Shown here: positions 10,560 to 21,434 of the stretch, piece by piece
How the letters are laid out: each line of letters opens with the position of its first letter
Position numbering within the stretch: position 1 is the first letter of the stretch
Assembly (NCBI GenBank): GCA_947359465.1
Contig: OX375880.1
Location: forward strand, 20,412,714 to 20,476,713
From: Metellina segmentata
Lineage: Eukaryota; Arthropoda; Arachnida; Araneae; Tetragnathidae
Direction: 5' to 3'
Length of the DNA: 64,000 bases
Program-made: the position numbers and the translations under genes
The notes under the pieces: model-generated
The model's input: only the letters and a program-made list of their open reading frames with translations
Databases searched by the model: none
Told to the model about the DNA's origin: nothing

Positions 10560-10755
10560 TGAGGGGGCCATCTATGCTCACTGCGTTTGCAACCTGCGTG
10601 CGTTTTGTAGACGGATTATTTTCGATTTATTCTTGTGTGTATTTCTTTCTTCTGTGTCAGTAAATTGTTGTATGTCCATTACATTGTATGTCATGTGTCT
10701 GTATCATCTTAGCCACATATGGACCATGGGCCATAAAATCAACGAACCAAACTAA
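10560..10755 (+). mobile_element. SINE-C fragment
   Basis: Contains TTCTTTCTTCTGTGTCAGTA, then CCACATATGGACCATGGGCC and CATAAAATCAACGAACCAAA, the order seen in other C copies. The head is not clear. Confidence 0.6.
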
Positions 10756-11088
10756 GCATATTTGGACACATTGGCCCTTTTCTACCAAGGTACCAATATA
10801 ATCTAGGCTTCAGAGATTACCTCTGTACAGTAAAACACGTTTAGGAAATTTAAGTATAATCCAATCCGCTTAATCGTATTCTAACAAGGTCAAATAAACG
10901 GTAAAATAATAGTTTAGGAATAATTTGAAATAAGCTGGAAATTAGTTGTAGTCTAGTTGCGAACTCTTTACCACCAAACTCCCTCACTATTGCTTGCGTG
11001 AACTAAAATGTGAGTTTTTTAACAGTGATCCGTTTGGTAAAGGAACATACTTTCAATCCCCTCTCTTAATATAGCATTTTATTTGTGC
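10756..11088. other. Unassigned AT-rich sequence
   Basis: No repeat or gene recognised. Confidence 0.4.
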
Positions 11089-11310
11089 CATCGTGGTACA
11101 GTGATTATGTTAATTGCGCTAGGAGCTTGCAAGTTGTAGGTGGCTCAGGTTCAATTCCTTCACGCGTGGCATTTCTCTCTTCTGTGTCAGTAAATACTTT
11201 CTTTGTGTGAGTTTGACCATGACTTGACGGTGTCCGTCTTGCGTTTGGCACAGCATGACCAAATATGGCCCTTGTGGGCCATACAGTACAACCAATGTTT
11301 TGAAAACTAA
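11089..11310 (+). mobile_element. SINE-C copy with tRNA-like head
   Basis: The head GCCATCGTGGTACAGTGATT to AGGTTCAATTCCTTC can form part of a cloverleaf and has the box B GGTTCAATTCC. It is followed by CTCTCTTCTGTGTCAGTAAA and ATATGGCCCTTGTGGGCCAT. The acceptor stem pairs only partly, so this is a SINE head rather than a tRNA gene. Confidence 0.7.
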
Positions 11311-11344
11311 CTCAACACGGAGCAAAGCAACAAACTATGGACCA

Positions 11345-11583
11345 AAAAATGGTAGAGCGACGAATTAGCAACCAGAGGGTTGCGATTCTCGAAACTCGGT
11401 CTAGCCTAAGACCATCGTGTACACGGGGGCTGGAACACGTTAAATTGGTCGTGGCCTCAAATGTCCTCACGTCATCGTGCCATGAAAGTTTAAAGAGTGT
11501 GGTGCCAGCTCGTTGTCATTTGACCATGGTTCAAAATAACGAGGCGTTATCATCCATTGCCATGCTACAGTGCGATTTTAATT
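11345..11583 (+). mobile_element. SINE-B copy, diverged
   Basis: Head (AGCGACGAATTAGCAACC), body (GGAACACGTTAAATTGGTCG, GACCATGGTTCAAAATAACG), tail CAGTGCGATTTTAATTG. Parts of the 3' half are deleted. Confidence 0.75.
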
Positions 11584-12099
11584 GACTGCTATTCATAATA
11601 GCAGAAAGTGCATGACCGAAAAGAATGTACATTTTTTAAACATCATACTGTGTAATCGAAAAGAGCCAGGAAATATATTTGTGATATGAATAATTAATGT
11701 AGCGCAATAGGGAATTATTTGAGAATGGAGAAATGACAATTATATTGCTGAGACAGCAATATTCAAATTGGAATATAAGAGAATTTCGACGACGAATAAC
11801 ACAGATTTGAAACAAAGCCAATTCTTTGGAACAGCTAGCAATTATAACTCTTTCAATTAATATATGAATACGAGGATGTAAATGTTTAAAATATCCAGTC
11901 AATTAAATTAATACGAATAAAATGGTTAAAAATATATTAGAGTTCATAAAAATATATTAGAGTATATGAATATTTCAGTTGTTGTTGTCGTATGTTCTTC
12001 TGGGATGCATATGAAAGCAAGTGGTGAACAGAAACATTCAAGACAATACAGAAGAAGAATATTTTTATTATAACAAACGATGATCCCAGCAAAGAACAG
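11584..12099. other. AT-rich sequence without a gene
   Basis: Nothing recognised; the minus-strand frame near 11636-11902 is AT-biased and unsupported. Confidence 0.4.
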
Positions 12100-12256
12100 A
12101 AGGTGTGCGCTGCTTTCCTTTCAAGACGGGAATCCATTCCAGGCGAAAGTCCGACTTCTTTCCCAGGTTTTACATCCATGCCTTATCCGGGATTCGAACC
12201 CGGGCACACTCGGTGACAACCGAGGATCATAACCACCATACTGGCTGGGCGGCGAA
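12100..12256 (-). mobile_element. SINE with tRNA-Asp-like head
   Basis: On the minus strand GTATGGTGGTTATGATCC, the anticodon arm CTCGGTTGTCACCGAG (GTC in the loop) and CCCGGGTTCGAATCCCGG resemble tRNA-Asp. The acceptor ends pair poorly (GCCGCCC with ATAAGGC) and the head runs on into CATGGATGT as in SINE-A, so I call a SINE. A decayed tRNA-Asp gene is the alternative. Confidence 0.55.
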
Positions 12257-12464
12257 TATTTCAGTATTGATCAGGATATTATTTGGAGCTTTAACATATT
12301 AGGTAACATAAGATTACGTAGCTTGAACGCTTTCAATTCATATGAGAGGATGGTGAAATAACCTATTACGAAACAAACATGTCTATTTCGTTCTTTTATG
12401 GAATGTTTCGGTGGGGCTTTTGACGACTGTCCGGGACTAATCCCCAAATTGTATACTTAGGAGG

Positions 12465-12554
12465 TAATTGGTAATTTTAGTTAACGTCGTACTAGAGCAA
12501 CACAACGGGCTATTGACGACGGTCCGGGATCAGTCCCTTAAGGGAAAGATCCGA
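12465..12554 (-). mobile_element. 90-bp headless SINE-A tail insertion
   Basis: Only the last 90 bp of SINE-A, from the hairpin base (GATCCGA on this strand) to TTACCAATTA. Flanked by a perfect 14-bp duplication GTATACTTAGGAGG (12451-12464 and 12555-12568). It therefore integrated as a truncated unit. Confidence 0.9.
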
Positions 12555-12637
12555 GTATACTTAGGAGGAGACTAATCCTTTAGAAAACGTGAAGAACTGC
12601 AACTTCGTCTACTAAAAAGCAATTCCTGGTGGTAAGT

Positions 12638-12950
12638 AGGTACTTTAACTGTCGTCGCTCAGGAGCAACAAAACGAGCTATTGGTAACAGTCCGGGATTA
12701 ATTCTAAAGGGAAATAATCGAGTACAACACCACGTAACTTTGAAGCACGATCAAACGAAGTTAACAGCACCTGAGTTACGATCAAACTCTTCAAACTTCC
12801 GCATCATGCCAACGTGAGGACATTTTAGTCAACAACAGATTTGACGTGCACCATCCCTCTTTTTTCACGACGATCTTTAATTGAATTCGCACTCGAAAAT
12901 CTACGGTTTCTAGTACGTTAATCTTCCAACCAGGCTACCGCAGTCCAATT
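12638..12950 (-). mobile_element. SINE-B copy, diverged
   Basis: Tail complement with AGGTACTTTAAC, body complement (CAAACTTCCGCATCATGCCA), head complement ending AACCAGGCTACCGCAGTCC. Confidence 0.78.
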
Positions 12951-13544
12951 ACGGTGGAGATAGGTCACTTCTAGTATACTACTGTATTGTTTCATTGTTT
13001 TTGTTGTTGTGACTAAGTTCATCCCAATACTGCCCCTTCAGAATTAAGTAGTGGCTAAATTCGATAGATGCTACCATTAGTTGATAGACTGAGAGTTGCG
13101 TGTGAGCGTGAGAGATGTATTAAGTTCGTGTTTCTATTTTCGATACAGTTAAGTTAATTTTTTTGGTGCTGGTTAAGTTCACCACAATCCCATAACTCAA
13201 AAAATAGTTCTCAATGACATGCTTTTGTTGGACTAATCTCTAAAATAATCCTAACCAAAACAATATTTTCGATGGGACATTGAATATGCTAATACTGTGA
13301 CTTAAACACGTTAGAAACTCATGTACAAGATCAACTTGGCTACTCAAATTCACATGGGAAGACAGGTATAACACACATGAAATATAAATTCACTCCATGC
13401 TATTACAAAATGAACTGTTCCACTTCCAGAAGAACACTGTTCCGTCAAGTGGATAATACACGAAGCCTATCCCATTAATCCAAGCAATACCTGTCCAAGT
13501 GACAGGACATTGAATAACACATTACTCGTAGTTACAACACGCTA
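12951..13544. other. Unassigned sequence before the tandem array
   Basis: Contains two or three blocks resembling the array unit (GAACACTGTTCCGTC, CTATCCCATTAATCCA near 13420-13490), so the array may extend here in decayed form. No gene. Confidence 0.4.
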
Positions 13545-13562
13545 ATAGTTGAACTTACAAGG

Positions 13563-13787
13563 TTAAGTTTTGGCTTTTCTAACTTCATATTCCCACACCA
13601 TATTCTTTGTTGAAGTAAATCGCAAGTAGCGTATTAAATATAATCCATTGGAAGGATTTAAAATGTAAGCAATTCCATCCACCACAACACATTGTTCCTC
13701 CAGCGGATTACCGGAACCATCATTAAAATTTACCACTATTCCATTGAATACCGTCGGGATTGACCTCAGCATCAAGAACAGTAACAT
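13563..13787 (-). CDS. Small ORF of the array, 74 codons, hydrophobic N-terminus
   Basis: The only unit of the array that is open throughout. The product starts MLLFLMLRSIPTVFNGIVVN, which could be a short signal peptide, and continues with NPLEEQCVVVDGIAYI and a basic C-terminus (VRKAKT). The other units have frameshifts or stops at different places, so they are pseudogene copies. The splice-donor-like TTGTAAGTT just after the stop in several units suggests the segment was once an exon. No family recognised. Confidence 0.35.
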   Translation of the reverse strand: MLLFLMLRSIPTVFNGIVVNFNDGSGNPLEEQCVVVDGIAYILNPSNGLYLIRYLRFTSTKNMVWEYEVRKAKT

Positions 13788-13814
13788 CTTAATACTCTTT
13801 AATTTTATACATAG

Positions 13815-14010
13815 GTATTAGATATTTTTAAAGAACGTCACACTGGAGTAACACAACGGGCTATTGGGGACGGTTCTGGATCAACCCGTGATGGGAAAGA
13901 TCCGAGGACAACACCTCGTTACCTTGAACAACGGTCAAGACGAGGTCACAACTGAGCTCGCACCCCAATCTTAAAGCTTCCACAACACGCCAACGTGAGG
14001 ACATGTTTAC
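13815..14010 (-). mobile_element. SINE-B copy, head lost
   Basis: Tail and body complement (AACGTCACACTGGAGTAACA to CCAACGTGAGGACAT); the head is replaced by array sequence. Confidence 0.75.
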
Positions 14011-14121
14011 ATAGATTAATGGTTACCCTTACAAGACATAGAGCTTCCCTCTCTCCAAGTGTTTTTCCAAAATTACCACCCAAAGTTATAATTTAAGAAT
14101 ATTTAACGTAACCCGACTAAA

Positions 14122-14400
14122 ATTGGCAAGTAGTTGAATTTTGCGTCGCAATAGAGCAACACATCGGGGTATTGAGAAGGGTCCGAGATCCATCCCGGAG
14201 GGACAGATCCGAGGATAATTTCTCTTAATTTTGAACCACAGTCAGATAACGAGCTGGCATCCCACTCTACGAACTCCTATACCAGGAAAACGTGAGGAAA
14301 TTGGAGACTACGACAGATTTAACGTTCCCCCACGTACACGACGCTCTTTGGATGGATCGAAGTGCAACCCTACGATCGCTAATTTTCGACACTATCAACA
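14122..14400 (-). mobile_element. SINE-B copy, diverged
   Basis: Begins with TAGTTGAATTTTGCGTCGCA and carries the body complement and a remnant head. The open frames across it are by-products. Confidence 0.7.
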
Positions 14401-14549
14401 ATTGGTCTATCCACGAATCGAAAATGGACGGTACCGCTTCCCAAAGAACACTTTTGCTTCAAATGCTTTTACCCCATCAAAGCAGGAAATATCTCCCTAG
14501 GTTGCTAGACACCAGAAAACACATTACCTGTAATCCAACATGTTAAGAG

Positions 14550-14822
14550 GTACGTTTGTAATTAATTAACCGTACTGGAGTATTGTTGACGTTCCGGGAA
14601 CCATCCTAACGAAAAGGATCTTCCAAGGACAACGCCTGGTTATTGTGAACCACTGTGAGAGGACAAGAACAACACCTGAGCTGGTACCCCACTCTTCAAT
14701 CTTCCACACCACGTCAATGTGAGGCTCCGTGTACAGGACAGTCTTTGGCTCTTCCTAGTATCGTACTCGGAATCCGCCCGTTGATAATCCGTTGCCCTTC
14801 GAACTGGGCTACCACGCTCCCC
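14550..14822 (-). mobile_element. SINE-B copy at the array border
   Basis: Tail complement TAATTAATTAACCGTACTGG, body with CTGAGCTGGTACCCCACTC, head complement ending GGGCTACCACGCTC. Confidence 0.72.
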
Positions 14823-15499
14823 CCTCCTATTAATAGTTGGAGCATACAAGGTCTTGACTTTTCCAACTACATATTCCGTTCTCCCACATTGAGTAGAAGC
14901 AACTCGCAAAGATCACACTAAACATAATCCATCAGACAGATTAGAGATGTAAGCAGTTCCACCCACCACAACATATCCACGTTCCTCCAGCGGATTACCA
15001 AACCGAGATTATAATTTACCACTATCCCATTGGCAACTATCAGGACTAATCGCAGCATGTAAGTACAATAATACTTTAATACTCAATAAGTGTTTACGTA
15101 AGTTAATGGTTACGGGGCATACATACGTTAATGGTTACAGGCAGAAATATGTTAATGGTTACGGAACATGCATAAGTTACATGACACGGGACCCATCCTT
15201 ACCAGGACAACACCACGTAATTTTGAACGTCAGATGACGATAACAAAACCCAAGCTGGCATCCTACTCTCAAAACTTCCAGACGTTAATAGTTGTAACTT
15301 ACAAGGTTAAGTCCCGACTTTTCCAACTACATACTTCTTTCTCCCACATTAGATATTGACGAAGCAAATTACAAATAATGCATTAAACATAATCCATCGG
15401 ACCGATTTGAGATGTAAGCAGTTCAACACACCACAGCATATTGTTCTTCAACGGATTACAGAATCAACACTATAATTTACCACTATCCCATTGACTACC

Positions 15500-15554
15500 T
15501 ATAGCCCGTTGTGTTGCTCTAGTACGACGTTAACTAAAATTACCATTACCATTA
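15500..15554 (+). mobile_element. 55-bp SINE-A tail insertion
   Basis: TATAGCCCGTTGTGTTGCTC through the tail to CCATTA. Flanked by a perfect 13-bp duplication CCCATTGACTACC (15487-15499 and 15555-15567). It lies within the third array unit, so it is younger than the array. Confidence 0.88.
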
Positions 15555-16060
15555 CCCATTGACTACCATAAATACTAACCGCATCATGTAAGCACAGTAA
15601 TAATTTAATACTCAATAAGTGTTAACGTAAGTTGATGGTTACGGGACATACACAAGTTAATGGATACGGGACCCATCCCGTAGGTAAAGCTCCGAGGACA
15701 ACACCACATAATTTTGAGCCACGGTCAGATGACGACAACAACACCCGAGCTGGCATGCCACTCTCCAAACTTCCAGACGCTAATAGTTGGAACTTACAAG
15801 GTTAAGTCCTGACTCCTCCAACTTAGTATTCCTTTCTCCCACACTACAGACACTCACGAAGCAAATCGCACCGAACGCATTAAACATAATCCATCGGACA
15901 GACTTGAAATGTAAGCAATTCCACCCACCACAACATATTGTTCCTCCAGCGGATTACGGAAAATACATTATAATTTACCAACATCCCATTGAAAACCATC
16001 AGGACTAATCACAGCATGCAATATTCTAATACTCAAGTGTTTACATGGATTAATAGGTAC

Positions 16061-16654
16061 CCTAACAGCGCTAAAACCTCTGCCAAACATTTTCCCAACT
16101 TCGCAACGAGTTCTCCCACATCCACAGCTCACGGAAGGCGTTCAAGGGGCAGTTCACCAGTTATGATTGCCGTGAGTCCCCCCCGCACACGTGAATCTGA
16201 GAGAAATCATTGTCTCCGGATTATTGATCCGATTTACCTTTCGGACGTGACTGCGCATTCCGAATCAGAAATCGTGAACGGTAGATAAGCGGTGAACGCA
16301 AACCCGAAGCCCCACATCCGTTTGATGCCACAATTTTCTCTTCTGTGGGTCAGCCACTGAGGCGGAGGGGGGTTCGGCTTGCTGGAATCGACCGGAAGCT
16401 GTTGGTGGGGGTCATCTTCCGGGGTTGACTGGATGGTAGAGATTAGTTTTTGTTTTCTTCTCCTTCCGATGAGCGCTTATTCAAATTATTTTTTTTTCTC
16501 CTCGAAACAATCAGTCGGGAATCCGTATTGTTATTAAAGACGGATTGTTAGGGCGCAATTGTGCGGTCTTCGCTCGCTTGCATGGGAAAGTACTGCTAAA
16601 TTTGTGTCAATGCCAGTGCATATGTTAAAGTCTTCTGGGACTGTTGAGGTTGGT
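16061..16654. other. Unassigned, locally GC-richer sequence
   Basis: No repeat or gene recognised. Short overlapping frames have no support. Confidence 0.4.
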
Positions 16655-16999
16655 AGTTAGATATTTAAATTAACGTTCTACTGGAAAACACAACGGGCTA
16701 TTGATGACGATCCGGGATCAATCCCCTTTGGGAAAGATCCGAGGACAACACCATGTCACTTTAAACCACGGTCAGATGACGAGGCAACACCAAAGCTGGA
16801 ACCTCCCTTACCAAACTTCCACACCAACCCAACGAGGGACTTTTGGCCACGACAGAATTAAGGTACATCAGCCGCCTCTACACCATAAAATATCCATGCA
16901 CTGTTACAAATATCCATGTTATACAGTTTACAAATATCCATGCACTGTCTCGGATTCGAACCAGAAACCTTCCGATCTAAAGGCTAATACCTTAACCTT
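16655..16999 (-). mobile_element. SINE copy with A-type head and B-type tail
   Basis: Tail complement ATATTTAAATTAACGTTCTA, A-type head complement (CTAAAGGCTAATACCTTAACC). Inside the head, ACAAATATCCATG is repeated, a local tandem expansion. Confidence 0.75.
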
Positions 17000-17589
17000 T
17001 ACGTTGCGTCGCTTAGATTTTTTTCAATCGTCTCCAGGAACGGCTCTTTTGCCTGCATGACCGACCCCCCTCACCTAATAACCTAACTTGAGCGATTGAG
17101 CCATGAGTGGCATTTACGACTGACGCTTTGCTTTGATAGTATTGTGTGTCGTATCGTTTGGCATGAGGTAGATATCACCTGAGCGACCTTCTGCCTTTCC
17201 CTCCCGCAATGTATTCACACCTGAAGGTCGACAGGGTAGGGTATCGAACAAAAGGAGTAACCCTCTTGAACGTCAGTCGATGACGCTTTCCTTGCATAGT
17301 ATTGTGTAGCGTGAAAAGAGATATTCCCCCTCTAAAAGGTCAGTCGCTGACAGCTCGTAAATTGCTATCGATGCCCCAGCGGTCACTTAAAAGGAAGATA
17401 ACATCCACAGTACACAGATCTATACCATTCCACTGGTGTTATCGAAATTTTAGTTGTAACAATTGTCTACCTGTCGACGATTTTAGAAATGGTGTGGCCT
17501 CATGGATGATGAAACGATTTAAATTGCCTAAGATCCATCAAAAATGTGCAGAAATATGCCCAATAAGCTATTTCACTAAGGTGTGTATG
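17000..17589. other. Unassigned sequence with a small tandem duplication
   Basis: GACGCTTTGCTTTGATAGTA near 17121 recurs as GACGCTTTCCTTGCATAGTA near 17281. The 99-codon plus frame at 17302-17601 has no recognised domain. Confidence 0.4.
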
Positions 17590-17645
17590 TGTGTAGTTTA
17601 AATAACGTCGTACAGGAGCACACAAAAACACAACGGGCTATTGAA
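17590..17645 (-). mobile_element. Short SINE tail insertion
   Basis: TAGTTTAAATAACGTCGTAC to CACAACGGGCTATTGA is the tail complement. Flanks TTTCACTAAGG and TTTTGCTAAGA are an approximate target duplication. Confidence 0.65.
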
Positions 17646-18420
17646 CCATTTTGCTAAGAAATAAACCACTTCTGAAAGAAACCTACAATACAAATTGCTT
17701 TTGAGGAATTTGGATCAGCTTTGTTCCTATATTTGCATTTCAAAACTACATTTATCCCTACGAGTTAAAACCCATACGTTTGTTTAGCTGTCCTTAATCA
17801 CGGTAAACTCGAGCTCGAATTAACCCGGAATATTTATTGAGAACACTTTTATTCGAGTTCCACGTTCTCTTTATGGAGCGTGCGTCTTCCGAATCTTCGA
17901 AGACAATCAATTCCGCGCGAGAACACATGTTTATTGACACAGGTCCTGCACGTGCGGTGAAATTGCTCCAGTAAAATCATCACCGCGTGATTGGGGGGGG
18001 GGGGCAGTTTCGTAGAATATAATACGGTAATACGGCACAGAAATGATTCTCAGATCACGAAGCCACTAGTTCTTCACGTGGACTGGAAGACTTTAAAAAC
18101 GCACTTGTTTTTTCAAAACTCGACACCACCTGTTCATACCTGTTTTATTGGTGTGGGGATGGGGAAGAAAATACCAATACGAGGAATGCTCCAGACACAA
18201 AGTCCGCCGGCCGTTTGTTGCTATGGAAACGGACCTTATCTCCTTTTCCCGAAGGGATGATTAAGGGAATGTGTTTTATGAGTGTCTTCAGCGCACTTGT
18301 TGACACAAATTGGAAACATTCATTGAAATTTTTAGTGCACATAAGATGATATTTTCTTGCAAATTACGTCGTTTTCGTAGTCAGTATACTGCGACAAAAA
18401 AATTATCCCTAACCCTTCAA
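17646..18420. other. Unassigned sequence
   Basis: No gene or repeat family recognised; includes a G homopolymer near 17995. Confidence 0.4.
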
Positions 18421-18424
18421 GTGG

Positions 18425-19400
18425 TTTTGAAGAGCTATCTCGTCCATCAAGATCTAACCAATTTTGCCAATGAAGAAATATCTCGTCCATCAAGATCTAA
18501 CCAATTTTGCCAATGAGCAAATATCTCGTCCATCAAGATCTAACGAATTTTCTCAATGAAGAAATATCTCGTCCATCAAGATCTAACCAATTTTCCCAAT
18601 GAAGAAATATCTCGTCCATCAAGATCTAACCAATTTTCCCAATGAAGAAATATCTCGTCCATCAAGATCTAACCAATTTTCCCAATGAAGAAATATCTCG
18701 TCCATCAAGATCTAACCAATTTTCTCAATGAAGAAATATCTCGTCCATCAAGATCTAACCAATTTTCCCAATGAAGAAATATCTCGTCCATCAAGATCTA
18801 ACCAATTTTGCCAATGAGCAAATATCTCGTCCATCAAGATCTAACCAATTTTGCCAATGAGCAAATATCTCGTCCATCAAGATCTAACGAATTTTCTCAA
18901 TGAAGAAATATCTCGTCCATCAAGATCTAACCAATTTTCCCAATGAAGAAATATCTCGTCCATCAAGATCTAACCAATTTTACCAAAGAAATATCTCGTC
19001 CATCAAGATCTAAACAATTTTGACTATGAAGAAATATCTCGTCCATCAAGATCTAACCAATTTTCCCAATGAACAAACATCTCTTCCATCAAGATCTAAC
19101 CAATTTTCCCAATGATGAAATATATCCTCCATCAAGATCTAACCAATTTTCTCAGTGAACAAATATCTCGTCCATCAAGATCTAACCAATTTTCTCAGTG
19201 AACAAATATCTCGTCCATCAAGATCTAACCAATTTTGCCAATGGAAGAAATATCTCGTCCATCAAGGTCTAACTAATTTTCCCAATGATGAAATATATCC
19301 TCCATCAAGATCTAACCAATTTTCTCAATGAACAAATATCTCGTCCATCAAGATCTAACCAATTTTGCCAATGAAGAAATATCTTGTCCCCCATCAAGAT
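18425..19400. repeat. Minisatellite/satellite array, about 43-bp unit
   Basis: About 23 units with the core TATCTCGTCCATCAAGATCT and a variable end (CCCAATGAAG, GCCAATGAGC, CTCAATGAAC). Variants recur in order (the GCCAATGAGC and AACGAATTTTCTC units appear twice as a block), which indicates multi-unit duplication. There are no unique spacers. The core matches dispersed units elsewhere in the window. Confidence 0.95.
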
Positions 19401-19545
19401 ATATTCAGTTTTGTTAGAGACAAGATAATTTGTGAAGACAACCACCAGGGGGTTAAGGGGAATTTTTTATTTATTCTTCAGATAAAAATTGATTTTGTGT
19501 ACTGTTCACATAATTTTATTAGTCAGGGTCTTAAAAGTATTGAGA
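19401..19545. other. Spacer after the satellite
   Basis: AT-rich; nothing recognised. Confidence 0.4.
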
Positions 19546-19845
19546 CACGGTTGCCCGGTTGGAAGAGTACCGGATTAGCGACAGGAGGGTTAAGAGTTTG
19601 AATCCATTCAAAGACCGTCGTGTACAAAGGGGGCTGGTGCACGCTAAATCTCTCGTGGCCTCAAATGTCCTCACGTTGGGATGGTGTGGACAAGTTTGGA
19701 GAGGGACCTGCCAGCTCGGGTGTGACCTCGACATCTGACCGTGGTTCAAAATTACGTCGTGTTATCTTGCGATCTTTACCGGACCGTCGCCTATAGCCCG
19801 TTGTGTTCTTCCAGTGCGACGTTAATTAAAATACCTACCTATCTC
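19546..19845 (+). mobile_element. SINE-B copy
   Basis: Head GTTGCCCGGTTGGAAGAGTA, body with GGTGCACGCTAAATCTCTCG, tail CAGTGCGACGTTAATTAAAA and TACCTACC. It is followed by a SINE-C scrap (CTCTTCTGTGTCAGTAAAA). Confidence 0.85.
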
Positions 19846-19865
19846 TTCTGTGTCAGTAAAACTCT

Positions 19866-20080
19866 CCTAGTGTGTACATTTATTTGACGTTATGTAGTGA
19901 AGATTGGTTGAATACAGCTCTTGAGCCATACGGAATAAGAAATACTACGATATGTTGTATAGAAAGACAATCGACACGTGATTAAATAACGATGACAGTG
20001 ATAAATATAATTTAAAATCAACGGACAGAATCCAAATTCAAAATGTAATCTATGCAGAATTGGTAGAAGTAGCATCAAGG
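19866..20080. other. Unassigned AT-rich sequence
   Basis: Nothing recognised. Confidence 0.4.
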
Positions 20081-20145
20081 TACTCTTTTTACATCAATAA
20101 ATACATCAAGGTACTTCCGAATCCACGCTTGTATTCTCTACATAC

Positions 20146-20507
20146 CCCCATAGGCAGACTAACAATAGAGGCAGTGTTTTCAGCCATATATTTCCCGATT
20201 CGGAGAACCGTGATTGCCTCGAACGAATTTGAATTCAAAAATTCGATTTCCCGCACGAAAGCACGTGTACCACCCCAAATCCTGGCGTTTTCGCAAATAG
20301 CAACAGGTGATCCTTCACGAACCACTCGAATCTTTCCTTTCCTTTTTTTTTTTAAAGCGTGCCTGGAGGCTTGCATATCGCTTTCGCGTCGCCCCGTCAC
20401 ATGTCGGGTATGCAAATATGCATCTCCACGATATGTGTCATTTGTGTTTATCGAAGCTAGTGTCAACCAGCTGCAGTCACCAAGGAACGTGATTTCGAGA
20501 CGCGGAT
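20146..20507 (-). CDS. Candidate internal exon (about 120 codons)
   Basis: The minus frame is open from well upstream and is bounded by a good acceptor (a pyrimidine-rich tract then CCATTACAG ending at 20508) and a donor GTATGT starting at 20145. The translation includes LEITFLGDCSWLTLASINT and later IRVVREGSPVAICENARIW. A lysine-rich segment comes from a poly-A tract. The opposite strand is also open, which weakens the case, and I do not recognise a domain. It is not a known repeat in this window. Partner exons were not found. Confidence 0.3.
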
Positions 20508-21012
20508 CTGTAATGGATCGAAAGTGAGCAGGGCAGGAGTGCAAACACCCGCGGTCCGGATTGCTTTGGAAACTAGACCATTCTGGATTTCGGAGTGCAT
20601 GATTCCTCATTTCCCGAATGGGGACAAGTTGATCAGGTGGGGATTGATGCAGGTGTCGATGTGCAATTAATTGTCGGAATGGGAAGAAGATGCCTGTCGT
20701 AGAGGTTTTTATTTACGGCAGGTAACGACAGATGAATCTCGACCCACTTATTTTCCTTGCGACCCTTGTAGCCGAACCCGAGCGTTTCAGTCAACCTCCC
20801 GCTGTCTAGTTAGGAAGAAAAATGTCCCCCGAGACGTGCCGTCCTAGTCATCCCGTCTGGTGACACACGAGGGAACTCGTGAAACGAAACCCAGGAAGAA
20901 TCACGCCAAGAAAGAATTTAGACTACGGCCAGTACAGCAGTTGTACCTTGAAAGTTATAAGAATCGCGCCAAGAAAGAATTTGTACTACGGCCAATGCAG
21001 CAATTTGTTATT
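20508..21012. other. Mostly unique sequence with a two-copy 80-bp duplication
   Basis: CACGCCAAGAAAGAATTT near 20903 recurs as CGCGCCAAGAAAGAATTT near 20967, each followed by ACTACGGCC. Otherwise unassigned. Confidence 0.45.
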
Positions 21013-21052
21013 CCACTTCTTTGTGCATCAGTAAGATTTCCTATACAATCAG

Positions 21053-21394
21053 CCGACCAACCGGTATAGTGGTTAAGGTGTTAGCCTCTAGATCGGAAGG
21101 TTCCTGGTTCGAATCCGGGTCCGGGCATGGATGTTTGTAAACGTATGGTGTAGAGGCGGCTGGTGCACCTTAAATCTGTCGTGGCCGAAAGTCCTCACGT
21201 TGGGTTGGCGTGGAAGTTTGGAGAGTGGGGTGACAGCTCAGGTGTTGCTTCGTCATCTGACCGTGGTTCAAAATTACGAGGTGTTGTCCTCGAATCTTTC
21301 CCTTAAGGGACTGATTCCGGACCGTCGTCAATAGCCCGTTGTGTTGCTCTAGTACGACGTTAACTAAAATTACCATTACCATTACCATTACCAT
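21053..21394 (+). mobile_element. SINE-A copy with a 40-bp target duplication
   Basis: Full-length with intact box A and box B and a tail of TTACCA repeats. The sequences at 21013-21052 and 21395-21434 are identical over 40 bp. It carries the diagnostic CTCGAATC and GATTCCGG variants shared with the copies at 21521 and 62707. Confidence 0.93.
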
Positions 21395-21434
21395 CCACTT
21401 CTTTGTGCATCAGTAAGATTTCCTATACAATCAG

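Larger units (their letters stand above)
13545..16060 (-). repeat. Tandem array of four decaying gene-like units
   Basis: Units start near 13545, 14826, 15283 and 15777 (plus coordinates). Each has a reverse-strand segment encoding an NGIVVN-like, PLEEQ-like, VVVDGIAYI-like protein, an ACCTTGTAAGTT word at its end and a block containing GTTAATGGTTACGG. From the second unit on, a piece of SINE-B body is part of the unit, so the SINE landed before the later duplications. The last spacings are about 460 and 490 bp. Confidence 0.7.

Noticed and set aside
18425..19400. CRISPR-like array
   Set aside because: Units are contiguous without unique spacers, the sequence is eukaryotic, and the unit matches dispersed repeats.
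20060..20527. 155-codon plus-strand frame
   Set aside because: It overlaps the minus frame that has better splice signals; no start context or domain supports it, though neither strand is proven.
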